NCBI RefSeq assembly: GCF_964199755.1
Contig: NC_133900.1
Coordinates: 18,057,201-18,121,200 of the forward strand
Length of the DNA stretch: 64,000 nucleotides
Reading direction: 5' to 3'
Source of the DNA: Larus michahellis
Taxonomy: Eukaryota > Chordata > Aves > Charadriiformes > Laridae
Shown: positions 51,479 to 63,500 of the stretch, piece by piece
Layout: each line of letters starts with the position of its first letter
Position numbering within the stretch: position 1 is the stretch's first letter
Made by a program: the position numbers and the translations under genes
Notes under the pieces: model-generated
The model's database searches: none
Seen by the model: only the letters and a program-made list of their open reading frames with translations
What the model was told of the DNA's origin: nothing

Positions 51479-54120
51479 TTCTTCCACCTTCTTAAATGAT
51501 ACTTCTTCACTATTGAGGCAGCAACCAAATCTTTTCCCAAAGGATAGCTTAAGTGAATGGTAATGGATTAAAAGACAATTAAGTTCTTGGTTAAAGACCA
51601 ACAAAAATTGGCACGACTAAAACTTTCCACCACCTGTTCATTTTTCTTTATGAAATGATTATATGACTCAATCCAACTCCCAGAGGAATAGTGTCCATAT
51701 CAGAAATATCATCATAGCTAGCATTAATTGTCATCTTTTTTGGCAGTTCCAGGGAGAAATTAACTGGCATGAAGACTGAACTATCCCTCCATCCAGAGAA
51801 AAGTTACCTTAAAGCTGGAGTTTAGTAATATTGGCAGAACGTCTGGTGACTGCCAGTTGCTCTACTAACTTTACCTCTGTCAACAGCATGAAAACAAGCC
51901 ATCTTTCTCCAGGCACCTGAGTCTAAAAGCATTCAGTAGTCACTATACTTCCACAGAAAGGGAAACAAATCATTTGCAGTCTTTTCAATCTAAGCAGTAG
52001 CTGGAATCACCAGCCCCTAATTCTTTAGACTCTGAAATAGTTCCATAAACGTGTGTGGTTTTGTGATTACAACTGGTGTTTTTCCAAGGACCCTGAATGG
52101 ATGAAATCAGGTGTTTGAGGTACACTGTTTCACATAAACACAGTATCTTAAATATAATCTATGTTGCCTTTGTTACAAAATATCTGAGTCAGTAAGAACA
52201 ACATAGCTATCTTTCCATAAAACCAGCAGATAGATGCTTGCTTAAAATGGAGTCTATGGAGAGTAAACCGAAGCCATAAAAATAAACTGTAAAAATAAGA
52301 TAGCTGGGTAGCCACCATTGTGACACATAGATTAAAATAAGGAAAAATGATAGGACCAACATCAAACATTTAATGAGTATATGAGGGAAGAGACATCTAG
52401 TACTAGACAAAAAACATTCAGTAATAAATAAAAAATGAAATAACAAGCAACGGAGAAGACTCAGGGTTGTTTTTCCTAATAGGTTCCTTTCTTGAACAGT
52501 ATAAGGACAATTTACCTTTTTGTCATGATAGTATATATTCATTCTATTCAGAAGTAGAAGATTCTGTACAGGTGTAGGAGATAATATGAAACTATTAGGC
52601 TTTATAGATTTTCTTTTTGAGCAGTAGTGGACACTGTAACTAAGGCACAATGTATAAATCAGAGAGTCATAAATGATGAGATTAGGTTAGTCGCAATCAT
52701 CAAATTAGAGCTCCTGAATATCATGGACCACAGGATTCCTCCTTATGTTTTACGCTTCAAGCAGATCTTTTAGAGGAAAAAGTAAAATTTTTGTTATAAA
52801 TTAAAAATTTAAAATTCAGCAATAGAAATTCTGTCTCAGTCCTAGAGGAACAGTTTGAATGGGTAATTATTAGAGCCTTTATGATTAATGACGTTTTGGA
52901 TTGGTAAAAAATTTGAATCCAAACCAAAAATCTTTTGTTCAATCTTGGACCAAAACATATGGTGCTTCTCTCTGTATGTTAAAGAAATGGAGGCTGAAAG
53001 CTGCCAGATACGTATAATCTGTATTTTGGCCCTTGGCTAAAGAATTACCCTGGGGGCTGATTTCAGCCTTTTTGTTACTGACGCTCTAGCAGCCTGATCA
53101 CAGCAGCAGGTAGGAGGGAAGGATAAAGCAGATTTTCTCTTGATCCTTCCTTGCCCTTTTGTCTTGATTTTCTTTTCTGTCCTGTGGCTTGTTTAAATTC
53201 TTTTTTTGTTTCTACCAATTATGCATTGTTGGGGTCCTCTCTTAAGTCTCGATTACTTTCTCATAAGCACCCTAACAACTCTCATGTGGCAGATCTGTAT
53301 CCTAACCAAAAGGAGGACAGTATGTCCCAGCCAAACAGTCTGGAGGGACAGGGATCAATTCCACTAAGGCACAGCATATTCCTTTCTTCAGGTACAAACT
53401 CTTAGGCGTTCCACGGAATGTCTCAGAGGCAGCTTGTCCTATCTGGTGTCATGGATTTTAGTCCTCTGTAGTTTCATTTTTTTCCAAAAAGAATGTACCT
53501 ATCTACTAGAGATCCAAATGAAACTAAATAACTTACAATAGGTGTGTACTCGTAGAGCTGTCATCAGCTTCTTGTGCATTACTAATTTTTTTAACAATGC
53601 TAACTACTCATTCTGACAAATTTCAAATGCATTCTGATATAAAAAGAAAATTCAATTTAAGGATTTTTTAGGAGGCTCTGCAGAGAATGGAAATGAAAGG
53701 GGAAAGAAAGCCAAAATCAAATAGAGGAAAATTGACCAGAGAAAATGCAGTAGGCAAATCAAATGTAGAGCCAAAATTAAAAGTCTGAAGGGATGATGAA
53801 ACATGAAACAACCCCATACTCATGCTGCATCCTGGAACCAGGACTGTGGGAGCAGTGCAAAACACTCCAGCTTCAGCTATAGAAACCTGACTGTTTTGGA
53901 AGTTTCTGCAGTCCTGTGAGCCAGAAGGCATGTCTAGCCCTGAATTAAATAAAATCAAATTACAGCAAACAGAGCCAACCTTTTAACTCTCTTTGCTCAT
54001 TTCCTTGTTTTCTGTAATTTCAGAAGATTTGAGTTTGTAACTGTTGAATTTAAAAATCTATTGGACATTACGTGTCACTGTATTAGCAAAACTATGTTCT
54101 CAGCTTTTTAAAAAAAGTCA

Positions 54121-54140
54121 TATGTATTCCTATGTATTCC
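54121..54140. repeat. 10-bp perfect tandem duplication
   Basis: 'tatgtattcc' occurs twice in direct succession. A simple slippage-type duplication. Confidence 0.6.
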
Positions 54141-54214
54141 CAATTCTAAGTATTTTTGTGCAAAAGTGTCCTAGTTACCGCTCTTTCTGGACTGGCTTGG
54201 TTAAAAGCATTTTG

Positions 54215-54505
54215 GGGGAACTTTTTAGTTGAGAAGAAGAAAGCTGAGAGGGGATACTGTCAAGATCTCGAGATCAAAATCAGGAAGGTGGTAAACGCAG
54301 AACTGCTGTTCACCAAATTTCACAGAACTAAAACTAGAGGGCAATCACTGAAACTACTAGGAGACATGATTAAATTAGACAAACGACAGTATTTTTTCTC
54401 AGTGGGAAGTAACCTTGTGGAATTTGTGGCCACAGCAGGTTGCAGAGTAAACACTATCAGTAGATTCAAAGCAGGGTTAGAGCTGGACGGGTAATAGTGG
54501 GCAGA
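54215..54505 (+). mobile_element. L3/CR1-like LINE 3' fragment
   Basis: The run of blocks matches the late ORF2/3' region of the old amniote CR1/L3 group. It includes 'actaaaactagagggcaatc' (54328-54347), 'actgaaactactaggagaca', 'agacaaacgacagtattttt' with 'ctcagtgggaagtaaccttg', and 'tggaatttgtggccacagc'. In the family this is the 'R-G-H-x-x-K-L' to 'W-N-x-L-P' part of the C-terminal region. A 112-codon frame survives across it (54156-54494), an LINE remnant rather than a host gene. Only a fragment is present, without a clean 3' terminus. Confidence 0.65.
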
Positions 54506-57500
54506 GGCGAGCACATATCTTTTACATTTCTAATTCAACGTGAATGCTAAGGAATACAGGGGAAGTGGATTGCACAAAGTGGCCGTGCTGTGTGTCCTCC
54601 CTAAATGCCTTCTCTTTTCTCTCTCTGTAAAGCAGACCAATGTTCTTAAGCTCTTTTCAAAAAAACTGCAGAAAATATAAATAATTTGTTCATCTATTTA
54701 GCTAAATTTCTCACCAGACACAGCTAAAATTGAAGGCAAAATTTCTGCAGTTCTACAGATTTCAACTGTAGGCAGAAAACAACACAAAGCAAAAAAACTT
54801 TTTTTCTATGTTTTTCCAGACATTACTGGAAATGACAGGAATGAGAAACAGGACTTGCAAATAACTGTCTTAAGCTTTCAACTAACATGATAAAATATTT
54901 AGCTTAATTCAGTTTTCTTTTATTTAAGATTACTTGCAGTCTAGATTCTGCTGTTTGCTTCTGTCATCATCCGAAAACTTGGAGGTAATTTATTTGTAAC
55001 TGAATTTGTTTTATTTTATTAGTTAGTTTAACATTTAAGTTAGCCTTAGAGAAGCACCTCCTACAGACACATGAAATTCTCTGCCAACTGAGAACAGAAT
55101 TACAGGGTCAGTCGTGCTGCAAATCTCACAAACCTCTGTCCGTCTCTACTTGTAGGAAAAAAAATTAACTCATTTGCTTTGCCTTTTTTTGGCCTATCGG
55201 CAGTATGTGTGAGAAACTAGATAGGTAATATATCAGCATAGTAAGTCAAGTTTTGAACACTATATTCCTCTGCAATGATTTCCGGGGAAAATAATCACAA
55301 ATCATAAAGCTATTCAGTGCTACCTGGATTTCTCAGACCAGCTGCCTCACAGTGCAAGGTTAAATTCCCGAGAACTTCCTGAGAGTGGAAAGATAAACCT
55401 CTGTATACATTTGTACAGATGGCTCCATTGTTCTCGTCACTACAAATACTTTGACAAATTGCTTTAAGATGAAAGAACATTTTTAGGGAATTCTAATTCT
55501 TTATTTCTAGAAGAAAATGGCAAATTCAGATTTTTATGGTTTTTTTACAAGGGGAAAGTATATGCAATCTGATTAATACTTTGCTCAGGCTAATGTCATA
55601 AAACGTCAAATGCGTATGTGACTTGCATATTCTTTTTTATATAACTTTGAATATAACGCCACTATTGGTCTTACTTAGCAAAATATCTTTTCATAGACAA
55701 GGCTTAATCAGGCAGAAGAACAAATACGCCACATGTGTAAACTTTACCTTGGATTTAATGTTTTGGTCTTATTAGGCAAGCTGTCCAGGAGGGGTCTCAG
55801 ATTGTCGTTTCCTCACATGTTTTATCTTCTGGCTATCTCATGGATTTATTGCTGTTTGTGTTACTTCAGCTGTAACCTGGACAGTGTTGTCAATTGTGAC
55901 TCAATAAATCAGTACAGCAAACAGCAGACCTGTAGAGAAGAGTTCAGATGTAAAAAGAAGTGAAACAAAGGGGATGGAAAACGGTGATTTCATTTTTGCC
56001 CATCATTTTTCTTTATAGATTTAAATAGAATGTATTACTGTGGGTGAGAATATAGGAATATTTTAAAACGTATTATTGAGGTAATTCTTTCCCAGAAATT
56101 TAAATTTTCAGTCAGCACCATCATAGCAGAAGCCGAGGTACTGTGATTTTACCAGACATCTTTCCAATGTCTTCCAAATTTGTATAGAGCCTTCTTGTTT
56201 ACATGCTTATTAAATTATTTGTTATTCCAACAGTCTCTGGCAGAGAATGAGTTTTAGAAGATTGATATTATCTGAAAAAGCTGGAAGTAACCTCAGTATA
56301 TCGTTGCTTAATTTGGCATTACATCATGGTGTTTACATTGGCATGAATAATAATCGTAAAGAGCATCTGAGACGGAAGCATAAGGACTGTGATTCTGCTA
56401 AGTGAAATCTTATTATATAGACGATGGCAATATAGCATGCATTTTGAAGGTGTAAGTGTTTTAAACTATGCTGTCATGTTTTTGCAAGAAGGAGGAAGGA
56501 AAATTTTGGGGGATTCTTCACTATTTTTTCTATGGTACCAGGCTTTGGTATTTGCTGTCTAAAAATCTCTACTTCAGGTGATTGTTCTTCTGAAGTGAGG
56601 TGGTTTGATTAAACACTTCTAGAAAGATTTTGTCTTTCGCTATCATACAAAGCTGTAAATGTGAATACAAGGGCATAATTAGAACAACATATATTTGTAG
56701 AAAAACAAATGCTACTTCAAGGTGTGTTGCAAGTTTGTAATCTAGACTCAGTTACCTTGTAATTATTATTGATGGTATTTCTTTTAGAATCTTTGTTTAT
56801 TGTTTCCGTTCCTGATTAAGAACACGTATACTATTACGCTTCAGATTGCATACCAATAACACAGTGTTCAGGACATTATGAAAAAAGCTCTGCTTTCCTA
56901 TGACCCCTCTGAAAGCAGACACCAATTTTTAAGATAACATCTTTAGACACAGAATTTCCAAGATGTACTTTTATATTTAGTTTCCTAAACTATTTTTAAA
57001 AATAAGTTTTTAGTGATTTTAAAGGAAAACATAAATAAAAAATAACCTGGAGCCTGCGTATTGGTTTCCAACACTTTTTACCTCCAATGTAGATCTGACA
57101 AAGATTCAAATTGATTCAAAGATTCAAAATGAATTAATATTTCTTTTGTTCTCTGTGTTTTGTTTGGTTTTCTTGCTCTTACTTAAATACTTCACATCAG
57201 CACTATGAAGTAGAAAGTGAATTATTGTAATAGTATCATAAATACGAGATTAGCAACGCTCAGTCGATATTTTATCTCCTTCCCTGGTTTACTGTCACAT
57301 TAGAACTCATAACATTAAATTTTATCTCCTCTGTAAACACTAGGAATACTTTTCAGCTATGAGATGGTACTGAAGATTTAGGAGTTGTAAACCACTTGGG
57401 ACACCTTTCTATATCCTTACGCCTCCTGGAAGCTCCCTCAGGAAGGCCTGAAAAGCAGTTCTAAAATGTTTAGATTAACTTACTTTTTCATTTTCCTTCT

Positions 57501-58708
57501 TTGGAGTAGAGGATCCAAAAATGGAAATGCTTAGTCCTAGGTATGTCATATGCCTCCAGATATAAATTATGGGGCAAATCAAGCATATGTTTGATGACAT
57601 GTCTGAAGAAGTTTTCTTTTATTCGTAGTAGTCATTTGAAGTGCCAACAGTAATATAAGTGGAAGAATAATTAGATCGAAGGTATGCACTACTGTTAGAC
57701 AAGGTGGTTTAGTTCTGCTTGGTTTCACTGGACAGAATTTGAAATGTTTCTCTAGTCCACTGACTACAATGGGACTGATGCAAACCGCGTTTTGGCTGAA
57801 CTCATACTTATCACAGCATAATAGTAAAATAATTTGGAGTGGTAAATTTAAAATAAGAAAGAATGAAATAGTAAAATGAGAGCGAAAAGCAAAATTTATT
57901 AAATGCATGCATCTAAATAAGGTAGCATTACAGTCACGTGGCTGATTTTAAGGTGATAGAGCATTATCCGGTAATTTCTGCACAAAGTTCATACTCTTCT
58001 TCAGCTGCAGCATCTCTGTTTAGAATGAAGGACTATTAGAGAAGTTGCTGTAAGGTCTCATCGACATAATTTAAAAAAAAAAAAGTGCTTTATTTCTTCT
58101 CCGGTTTTCTTCAAAGGCAAAACACTGACTTTTGCTTTGTCTTTGCTAATCTTGCTTTGTCTGCTAGACAGAAAAAAACTGTCATAGCTCTTTGCATATC
58201 CATGCAGATATGTGTAGACTATCATGAAACTACAACCTAAATTTCTCTTTAATAAGCAAAACAGATGCATTTTCCAAAACTCAGCTCATTACTAATCTGT
58301 TTCAAATATTTTGTCTATCATAAATGAAGAATTGCAAAACTTTCCTGACCCTTGTTCCATAAAAGTCTCAATCTATTATCTAAAAAGAAAATTGCACTTT
58401 CCTACTTGCTCTTCTTTTTATACATCGGGGAATTGTGTTTTCTCACTTAGTTACAGTTTCATGCTAGAAACTCACATTCAGCCAACTATCTACCCGAAAG
58501 TCTTAATCCGTCACCCTGTGCACTGTGAAGTGACTTAGATTAATTGCTCCCAACAAGGAACTTGAGAAAAATAAATAATAGAGTACTATACAGTACAATA
58601 TTAAAAGTTTGGGTTATTTTAAACACAAACAAAATTGAAAAAATATTGATAAAAATTTCCTGTCTTATCTTTTCGCTAACAGTACAGATTTTTCTCTGCT
58701 TGTTTCAG
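54506..58708. other. Non-coding stretch
   Basis: No supported gene. A 27-base segment on the minus strand at 57421-57447 lies between a good acceptor and a 'gtaagg' donor and is open in frame (AFLRELPGG), but it is too small to call. A string of near-repeats of 'gattcaaa' occurs at about 57104-57127. The rest is AT-rich. Confidence 0.6.
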
Positions 58709-58911
58709 GCTTTGAGAAAAGCAGTATGGATTCTGCTAAGTCATGTTAAGTGGAAAAAAGAGACTATTGAAATGTTTGCCTTTTTGCTAGGGGAAAGTTT
58801 TTTCACATGCAATGCTTCAGCATTGAAAGAGTTGAATAATTCTGTTTGCCAGGGTTGCGGGGTCTCACTAAAAAACTCACATCGCTACATCTTGAGGTAC
58901 ATCAACAACAG
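58709..58911 (+). CDS. Coding exon, penultimate or internal, of an unidentified gene
   Basis: A pyrimidine tract and acceptor ('tttctctgcttgtttcag', ending 58708) lead into 203 bases that are open in phase 0 and end at a 'gtgatg' donor (58912), leaving two bases of a split codon. The 67 codons encode a mostly helical-looking peptide: ALRKAVWILLSHVKWKKETI, then a segment ending FFTCNASALKELNN, then SVCQGCGVSLKNSHRYIL. A CxxC pair is present (positions about 48-51), which could bind metal only together with another pair. CpGs occur within codons (gcggg, atcgc). Phase matches both the 59.1 kb exon downstream and the 38.3 kb candidate upstream. I could not identify the family. The combination of splice sites and phase makes a real exon more likely than not. 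Confidence 0.55.
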
Positions 58912-59105
58912 GTGATGTCTAAAAAAATCCTAATGTTAGTTTTCTCTCACTTTTTTTTTGCTGACTTTTGTGGGTTTTTTATTATCTGAAACTGTACAAT
59001 TTCAGTTTTCCTTGAGTGAGTGGCATTTATTCCTATAGCCAGACTAATAATTCAGGTAACAAGCTGTTCATGGTCTTAGAAACAACTCATATTTTTTGTT
59101 TCTAG

Positions 59106-59250
59106 GTTGCTGACACATCTCTCTCTCCCAGATGTAATGGCGAAATATTTGAGACTCAAGAGGCAGGCAAGTCATAAACTAGATGCAAAGGAAAACACAC
59201 AACCTCCCCCAGATCCTCAAAACCCTGATCCTGTAGTTAATTTGTTCTGA
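59106..59250 (+). CDS. Probable terminal coding exon of the same unidentified gene
   Basis: An acceptor ('attttttgtttctag', ending 59105) follows a 194-bp intron. The first base completes the split Arg codon left by the 58709-58911 exon. The frame then runs 47 codons to TGA (59248-59250): RLLTHLSLPDVMAKYLRLKR, then a hydrophilic, Pro-rich tail ending NPDPVVNLF. A basic helical start and disordered Pro/Asp/Asn tail suit a protein C-terminus. Joined with the 58.7 kb exon and the 38.3 kb candidate, the product would be about 153 residues. Alternatively, a GC-AG type donor (cag/gcaagt, near 59167) could splice in phase 0 into the open frame beginning near 59724. No canonical AATAAA was found in the next kilobase. 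Confidence 0.5.
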
Positions 59251-59678
59251 AGTCAATTCAAATCGTGTATGACATTTTTGGAGGTTGGAGGGGAGCAATA
59301 ACATTCTTTTATCACATTCAACATTGTCAGTGGTAGAATTCGGTTAAATATTTTATTTATGATAGTATGTAGGATATGGTAGAGTATTTTGTTATATCCA
59401 TGCACAATTATATAAATGTGCAGCACTTTTCCGAGAGGCAGAGCTAGCCAGTCTTGGAGGCCGTTTTTAATTCTTTTTCTTTTTTTCTCTAAGCTGCTGG
59501 CAGCAGAGGATATGATTGAAACCTTGCTTTATTGAAAAGTCATTCACCTACAACAAACACCTAATTTACTTTATCTTTTGTTGTAAATTAGAAGGGATTC
59601 TACTGTGGATTCAGTCATGCACAGATGACCTCATATTTATTTCTTAATTACAACCATGAAATTCTGAAATGCTACTGA

Positions 59679-60575
59679 GGTATCACAGCTGAGACCAGAA
59701 TAGCCCAAAATGTGACTTTTCAGTCCTCTGACCATAGTGAAGTCAGTTCAGGGATACTGAAGTTCTTTCGATGTAATCCGCGTTTCATCACAAATCCACT
59801 TGACTCTCTTCTTGGATTATCAGGTTGTGTGGATTTACTCTCTCAGTTCAACCTGAAGGTTTTAGAATCTATGGCGTTTGGTATTAGCCATGCTTGCTTT
59901 TTGAAACTTATATTGAAAATATGCCTGCCGCACACTTGCTTGTGAAAATCTCAGTTTACAAAAATTCTCTTGGAGATCCACCAGAAAAGAATCAGTAGAC
60001 TAGTAATGCTGGTGTCATGCATCCACTTTATTTCTGATGCTTGTAGTGGTAGAGCTGCTGCCCAGACTCCTTGGGCTTCAGAAACGTGCTCAAAAGCAAG
60101 GTTGTCTCCCTGCAGTTCCTCTTGCATCTATGCAGATAACTTTTGCACTAAAGATATTCCTGTGTTTCCCTCACAGGACTAAGAAATCATTTTTTCATAC
60201 AAAAGTCTGTCAGACTACATGTATAAATTTTCTGTATTTGGAAAACAAATTGTAAATCTAGCCACCACAGATTTAGCAGTAGAGAACATTTTACTACCTG
60301 AAGTGAAAGTGTTGGTTCTAAAGTGGTTCCTTCACTGGTGCTGCAAAGCACCTTCACCCCTAGAAGTTCTTGCCAGCCACTGCTCTCACATTGTTTGTAT
60401 TGATCTTCTGTGGCTTTGTAGAGAAGAAAGTATGTTGCCGATTCCCTGTTGTATCTGCGCCACTTGTGGATATTTATAAATGTTTATAGGCATGTGGTCA
60501 TTGCATTATTCCAATATTGTATCTTTGCTTACTTATGCTGATGTTTTGACCAGAACTTTTATACTTGTACACTAA
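59679..60575 (+). pseudogene. Stop-poor frame, possible decayed coding region or missed exons
   Basis: One + frame (codons starting at multiples of 3) stays open from 59679 to 60575 except for stops at 59943, 60180 and 60477, ending at 60573. At this base composition about 20 stops would be expected in 298 codons. The encoded segments are rich in Leu, Cys and hydrophobic helices, for example LLGLSGCVDLLSQFNLKVLE and LPEVKVLVLKWFLHWCCKAP, somewhat like armadillo/HEAT-type repeats. That comparison is impression only. A 'gacttttcag' acceptor at 59714-59723 enters the frame in phase 0. It lies just after the 58.7-59.25 kb exons and could be further exons of that gene with the stops in introns, a decayed duplicate, or an unusually open 3'UTR. 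Confidence 0.35.
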
Positions 60576-63500
60576 CTGTACATTGAAAAGGAATCAGGTA
60601 AGGGGTACTGCTGATGCAGTATGTTCACTGTGATACTCTCAGAGGAGTTACTGACTACTACAGTTATCAGTCTTAGGACAAAAAGAGTTTAAATTTTTTT
60701 TGAAAGCACAGAGCGTATCCAATTCTACAAGTCCTCCTTTGGTTTCATAAATTGCATGCATCTAGGAAATCATTGAGTCTGTCTGAAAAGATACCTAAAA
60801 GACATAGCAGATGAGAGAGGGAGGGAAATGAGTGTTTTGGGTAAATAGATGAGAGAGGCAGAGTTTCTGGAAGTGACCAAGAGAAATCCTTGTTAATGTG
60901 AAGGTTAACGAGTTTCTCCTTGCATCTGTCACAAATAGACGGTTTAATACAGAACTCAAGTAACAGGAGCACCTGGCAGTCAATGTAATTAACAGGAGTG
61001 GCTAACATTAATTTGATTGGTAAGTGAGCAACACTAGAGAGTTTAGCTTTCAAGCATTAAAGGCAGTGAGGCCTTCCTACTTAACAGCAGAACAATGACT
61101 ATCTAAAAATTAATTGAAGCTCCTCCTCAGGGGTGGCAAATCAACCCAGACATCAGCTGTATTTCTTAGAGACTAGATGTCAGCTTCTAAGAGGGATGTA
61201 ATTGGGGGAGGGGGAAAAATTGAAAGAAACCCGCAAATACCCTTAAAGCATAGCACCTGGAAACCTTCAGATGCATGCAAGATTCTAAGAGAAGGCTTTA
61301 AAAAAAAGACAGCTGAAGCCCTAGTGTGGATGAAGAACACCTGAAGTGGTGAAAATGTGATGCAGCTGCTCCCATTGATTTGCAGTCAGTTTCAGGATGA
61401 GGGGTGAGAATTCAGCCTGCTGATGGATCTGTTTCTTGGTGGTTGCTGTGTGTTGTCCATCTCATTCCTTGTCTCTGGGACCTGAAAATAATAATTTGCC
61501 AGTTCTGTGGTAAAGAAGTGAGACAAGTACCGATGGAGCAGAGGAGCTGAAGGTGTGTTAATTTTTGCTGGTGATCAGGTACATGGGTTGATGTTGTCTA
61601 GGGCGCTGGTGGTGTTTTCTTGCAAGTTTGTATATGGTTGTTTGGGTTTGTTTCCTCTCCCTTTCTCCATTTGCTGGGACTCAGATGCTTAATCTGTAGG
61701 CAAATGTTAAATCTTATGCAGGCTTCTGAAGGGGGTGGAGAAAAGTACGAGGATTCAAGGCAGTGCCATTTAAAAATTGCAACACTTAACGAGTAGAGAA
61801 AAGTGATCCTGTGTCTTTCACCCTCCTGTTCATAATCCTCTTGCGTAGACAGTCTGTGATGAAGAGATACTCATTTACATTCTTCCACCAGTTTTTCCTA
61901 CATCTCTATCTATTTTTTTTGAGAAAGAAGATGAGGGCAGATGAAGAAATAATTCAGGCAAATGGATATTTATAAGATTATTTTGTAATTGTTGGGAAAT
62001 CTGCAAAGTTCTTCCCTATCACTTATGTCTTATGAATTTTGGGGCTTGGGGTTGTGTTTTTTTGGTTTTGTTTGGGTGAGGTTGGGTTGGGTTTTTTAGG
62101 GTCTTCCATGAAAGTAGTTTAAATGGTCTGTCCAGGTAGTGAATTTTTAAATTATTAAAACCTACCTTATATAGAGTGTACAGCTATGGACAGTAATCAC
62201 CCTGAAATGACACTGGTTTCTGTATGTTACCGTGGTTTTTAAATAGAATAAGTACATCAGGATGAGGAAAAATGTTTTAGAAAGGTATTTCTTCTAGGAT
62301 TAATGACTTGGCTACAACATCAAAGATAATGAAAAACAAACAAATTTGTGGTTGTGTCAGGAATGTGTTTCAAACAAAAGACTTGGTATTTTGCTTCTTA
62401 TTTCCTTTTCTGTCTTTACACTTCCGCCTTCCTGGTTATCTGTTGGAGTACTGTAAACTATATTAGCGCAGAACGGTGCTATCTAAGGTGGTTTGATCAG
62501 ATGAATCGGTACCATTATGTAATTTATATTCATTGACCAGAACCATAACTGAGGGATTAAGATAAAACTGCCTTGCACGCTTTTGTGTCCATAGGAGGTT
62601 GGTAATTTGTGCCTTTTGTAATCATGTGGGGGTTACTGGAAAACATACAGTGCGTTTTAATTCTGTCTGTACCATCTTGTAAGGTTTTCTAATTTTTAAA
62701 AAAAACTTCTAACCTTTGTTTTTATTTTTAAAAATTTTGCTGGATTTATTTATTTGATTTGCTTTTTATCTAGATTTGGAGGAGGTTGAGGATATGGTAG
62801 ACAAGAAAGTGGTGGAGTTGTTAGTATACGTGATATAACTGTATTCTCTCTTTAATGACTATCTACAGAAGATGCCCACTGATAGCTAATGAACCTTTAG
62901 GTAAGGCATAAGTGTTCACTATTGTGAAATATGTCAGAAGCATGTTATGAGGAATTCTGAGTCATTTTGTTTATATAATTAAACAAATCTGTTGGTGAAT
63001 GTACTTCAATTGGGAGCTCCATAAGGAAAGACAAAAAATAATCACTTCTTGTGAAATTCTGCATTTATTTCTGAAGATGTCCATGCTGATTTATCTTGTG
63101 TGAACAAATCAAATGACAGTTTGCCCACGTTTTGTTTGAGTTTATGTAAATACGCTCGATTTGTGGATCTGATCTACGGTATTCCATCACGTATGTTTTT
63201 TCTTATGCACAAGAATAACTCCTACAAGTAAATGAAATCTTGCAACAAAGGAGCAATAATAAATATAGCAGGAATTTCATAAATAGCTGTTTGCTTTCTG
63301 AATAAATAAAACAATTTCTTTCTATTGTTCTCTTGTCACTCCAGAAGCAACTTGTTAAAATTCTGAGGATAGTTAGAATGATGATTTACTTATTTATTAA
63401 ACTTGTGATTGAGTCTATCCCCCAGATACTGCGAATTTATTGTGACTGATTGTAAGCCCCCCATTCATTTCTGAGAAGCAAAAAAACTTTTAGGTGGACC

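Larger units (their letters stand above)
44151..54214. other. Non-coding stretch
   Basis: No supported gene. Noted content: a purine-only tract at about 45089-45180, a G11 run at 48514-48524, a perfect 11-bp hairpin at 51454-51478 and a 10-bp tandem duplication at 54121-54140. The longest open frame of the window (52207-52650, minus, 147 codons) lies here, but its composition (Leu/Phe/Ile/Ser-rich, AT-driven codons) and lack of splice or start context do not support a gene. Confidence 0.6.

Noticed and set aside
52207..52650. 147-codon minus-strand ORF, the longest in the window
   Set aside because: Composition is Leu/Phe/Ile/Ser-rich as expected from AT-rich DNA, no convincing splice sites or start context, and this length is within what chance gives in 128 kb of strand.
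53668..53958. 96-codon minus-strand ORF with protein-like composition
   Set aside because: Pyrimidine-rich strand yields Ser/Phe/Leu-rich peptide; no splice or start support.
57690..57800. 'ccactgactacaatgggact' type sequence, as in some old amniote repeats
   Set aside because: Too short and diverged to assign to a repeat family by eye.
59712..60479. Resemblance of the stop-poor frame to the armadillo region of TERB1
   Set aside because: Similarity is limited to short hydrophobic patterns such as SGCxDLL and cannot be distinguished from generic helical repeats without a search.
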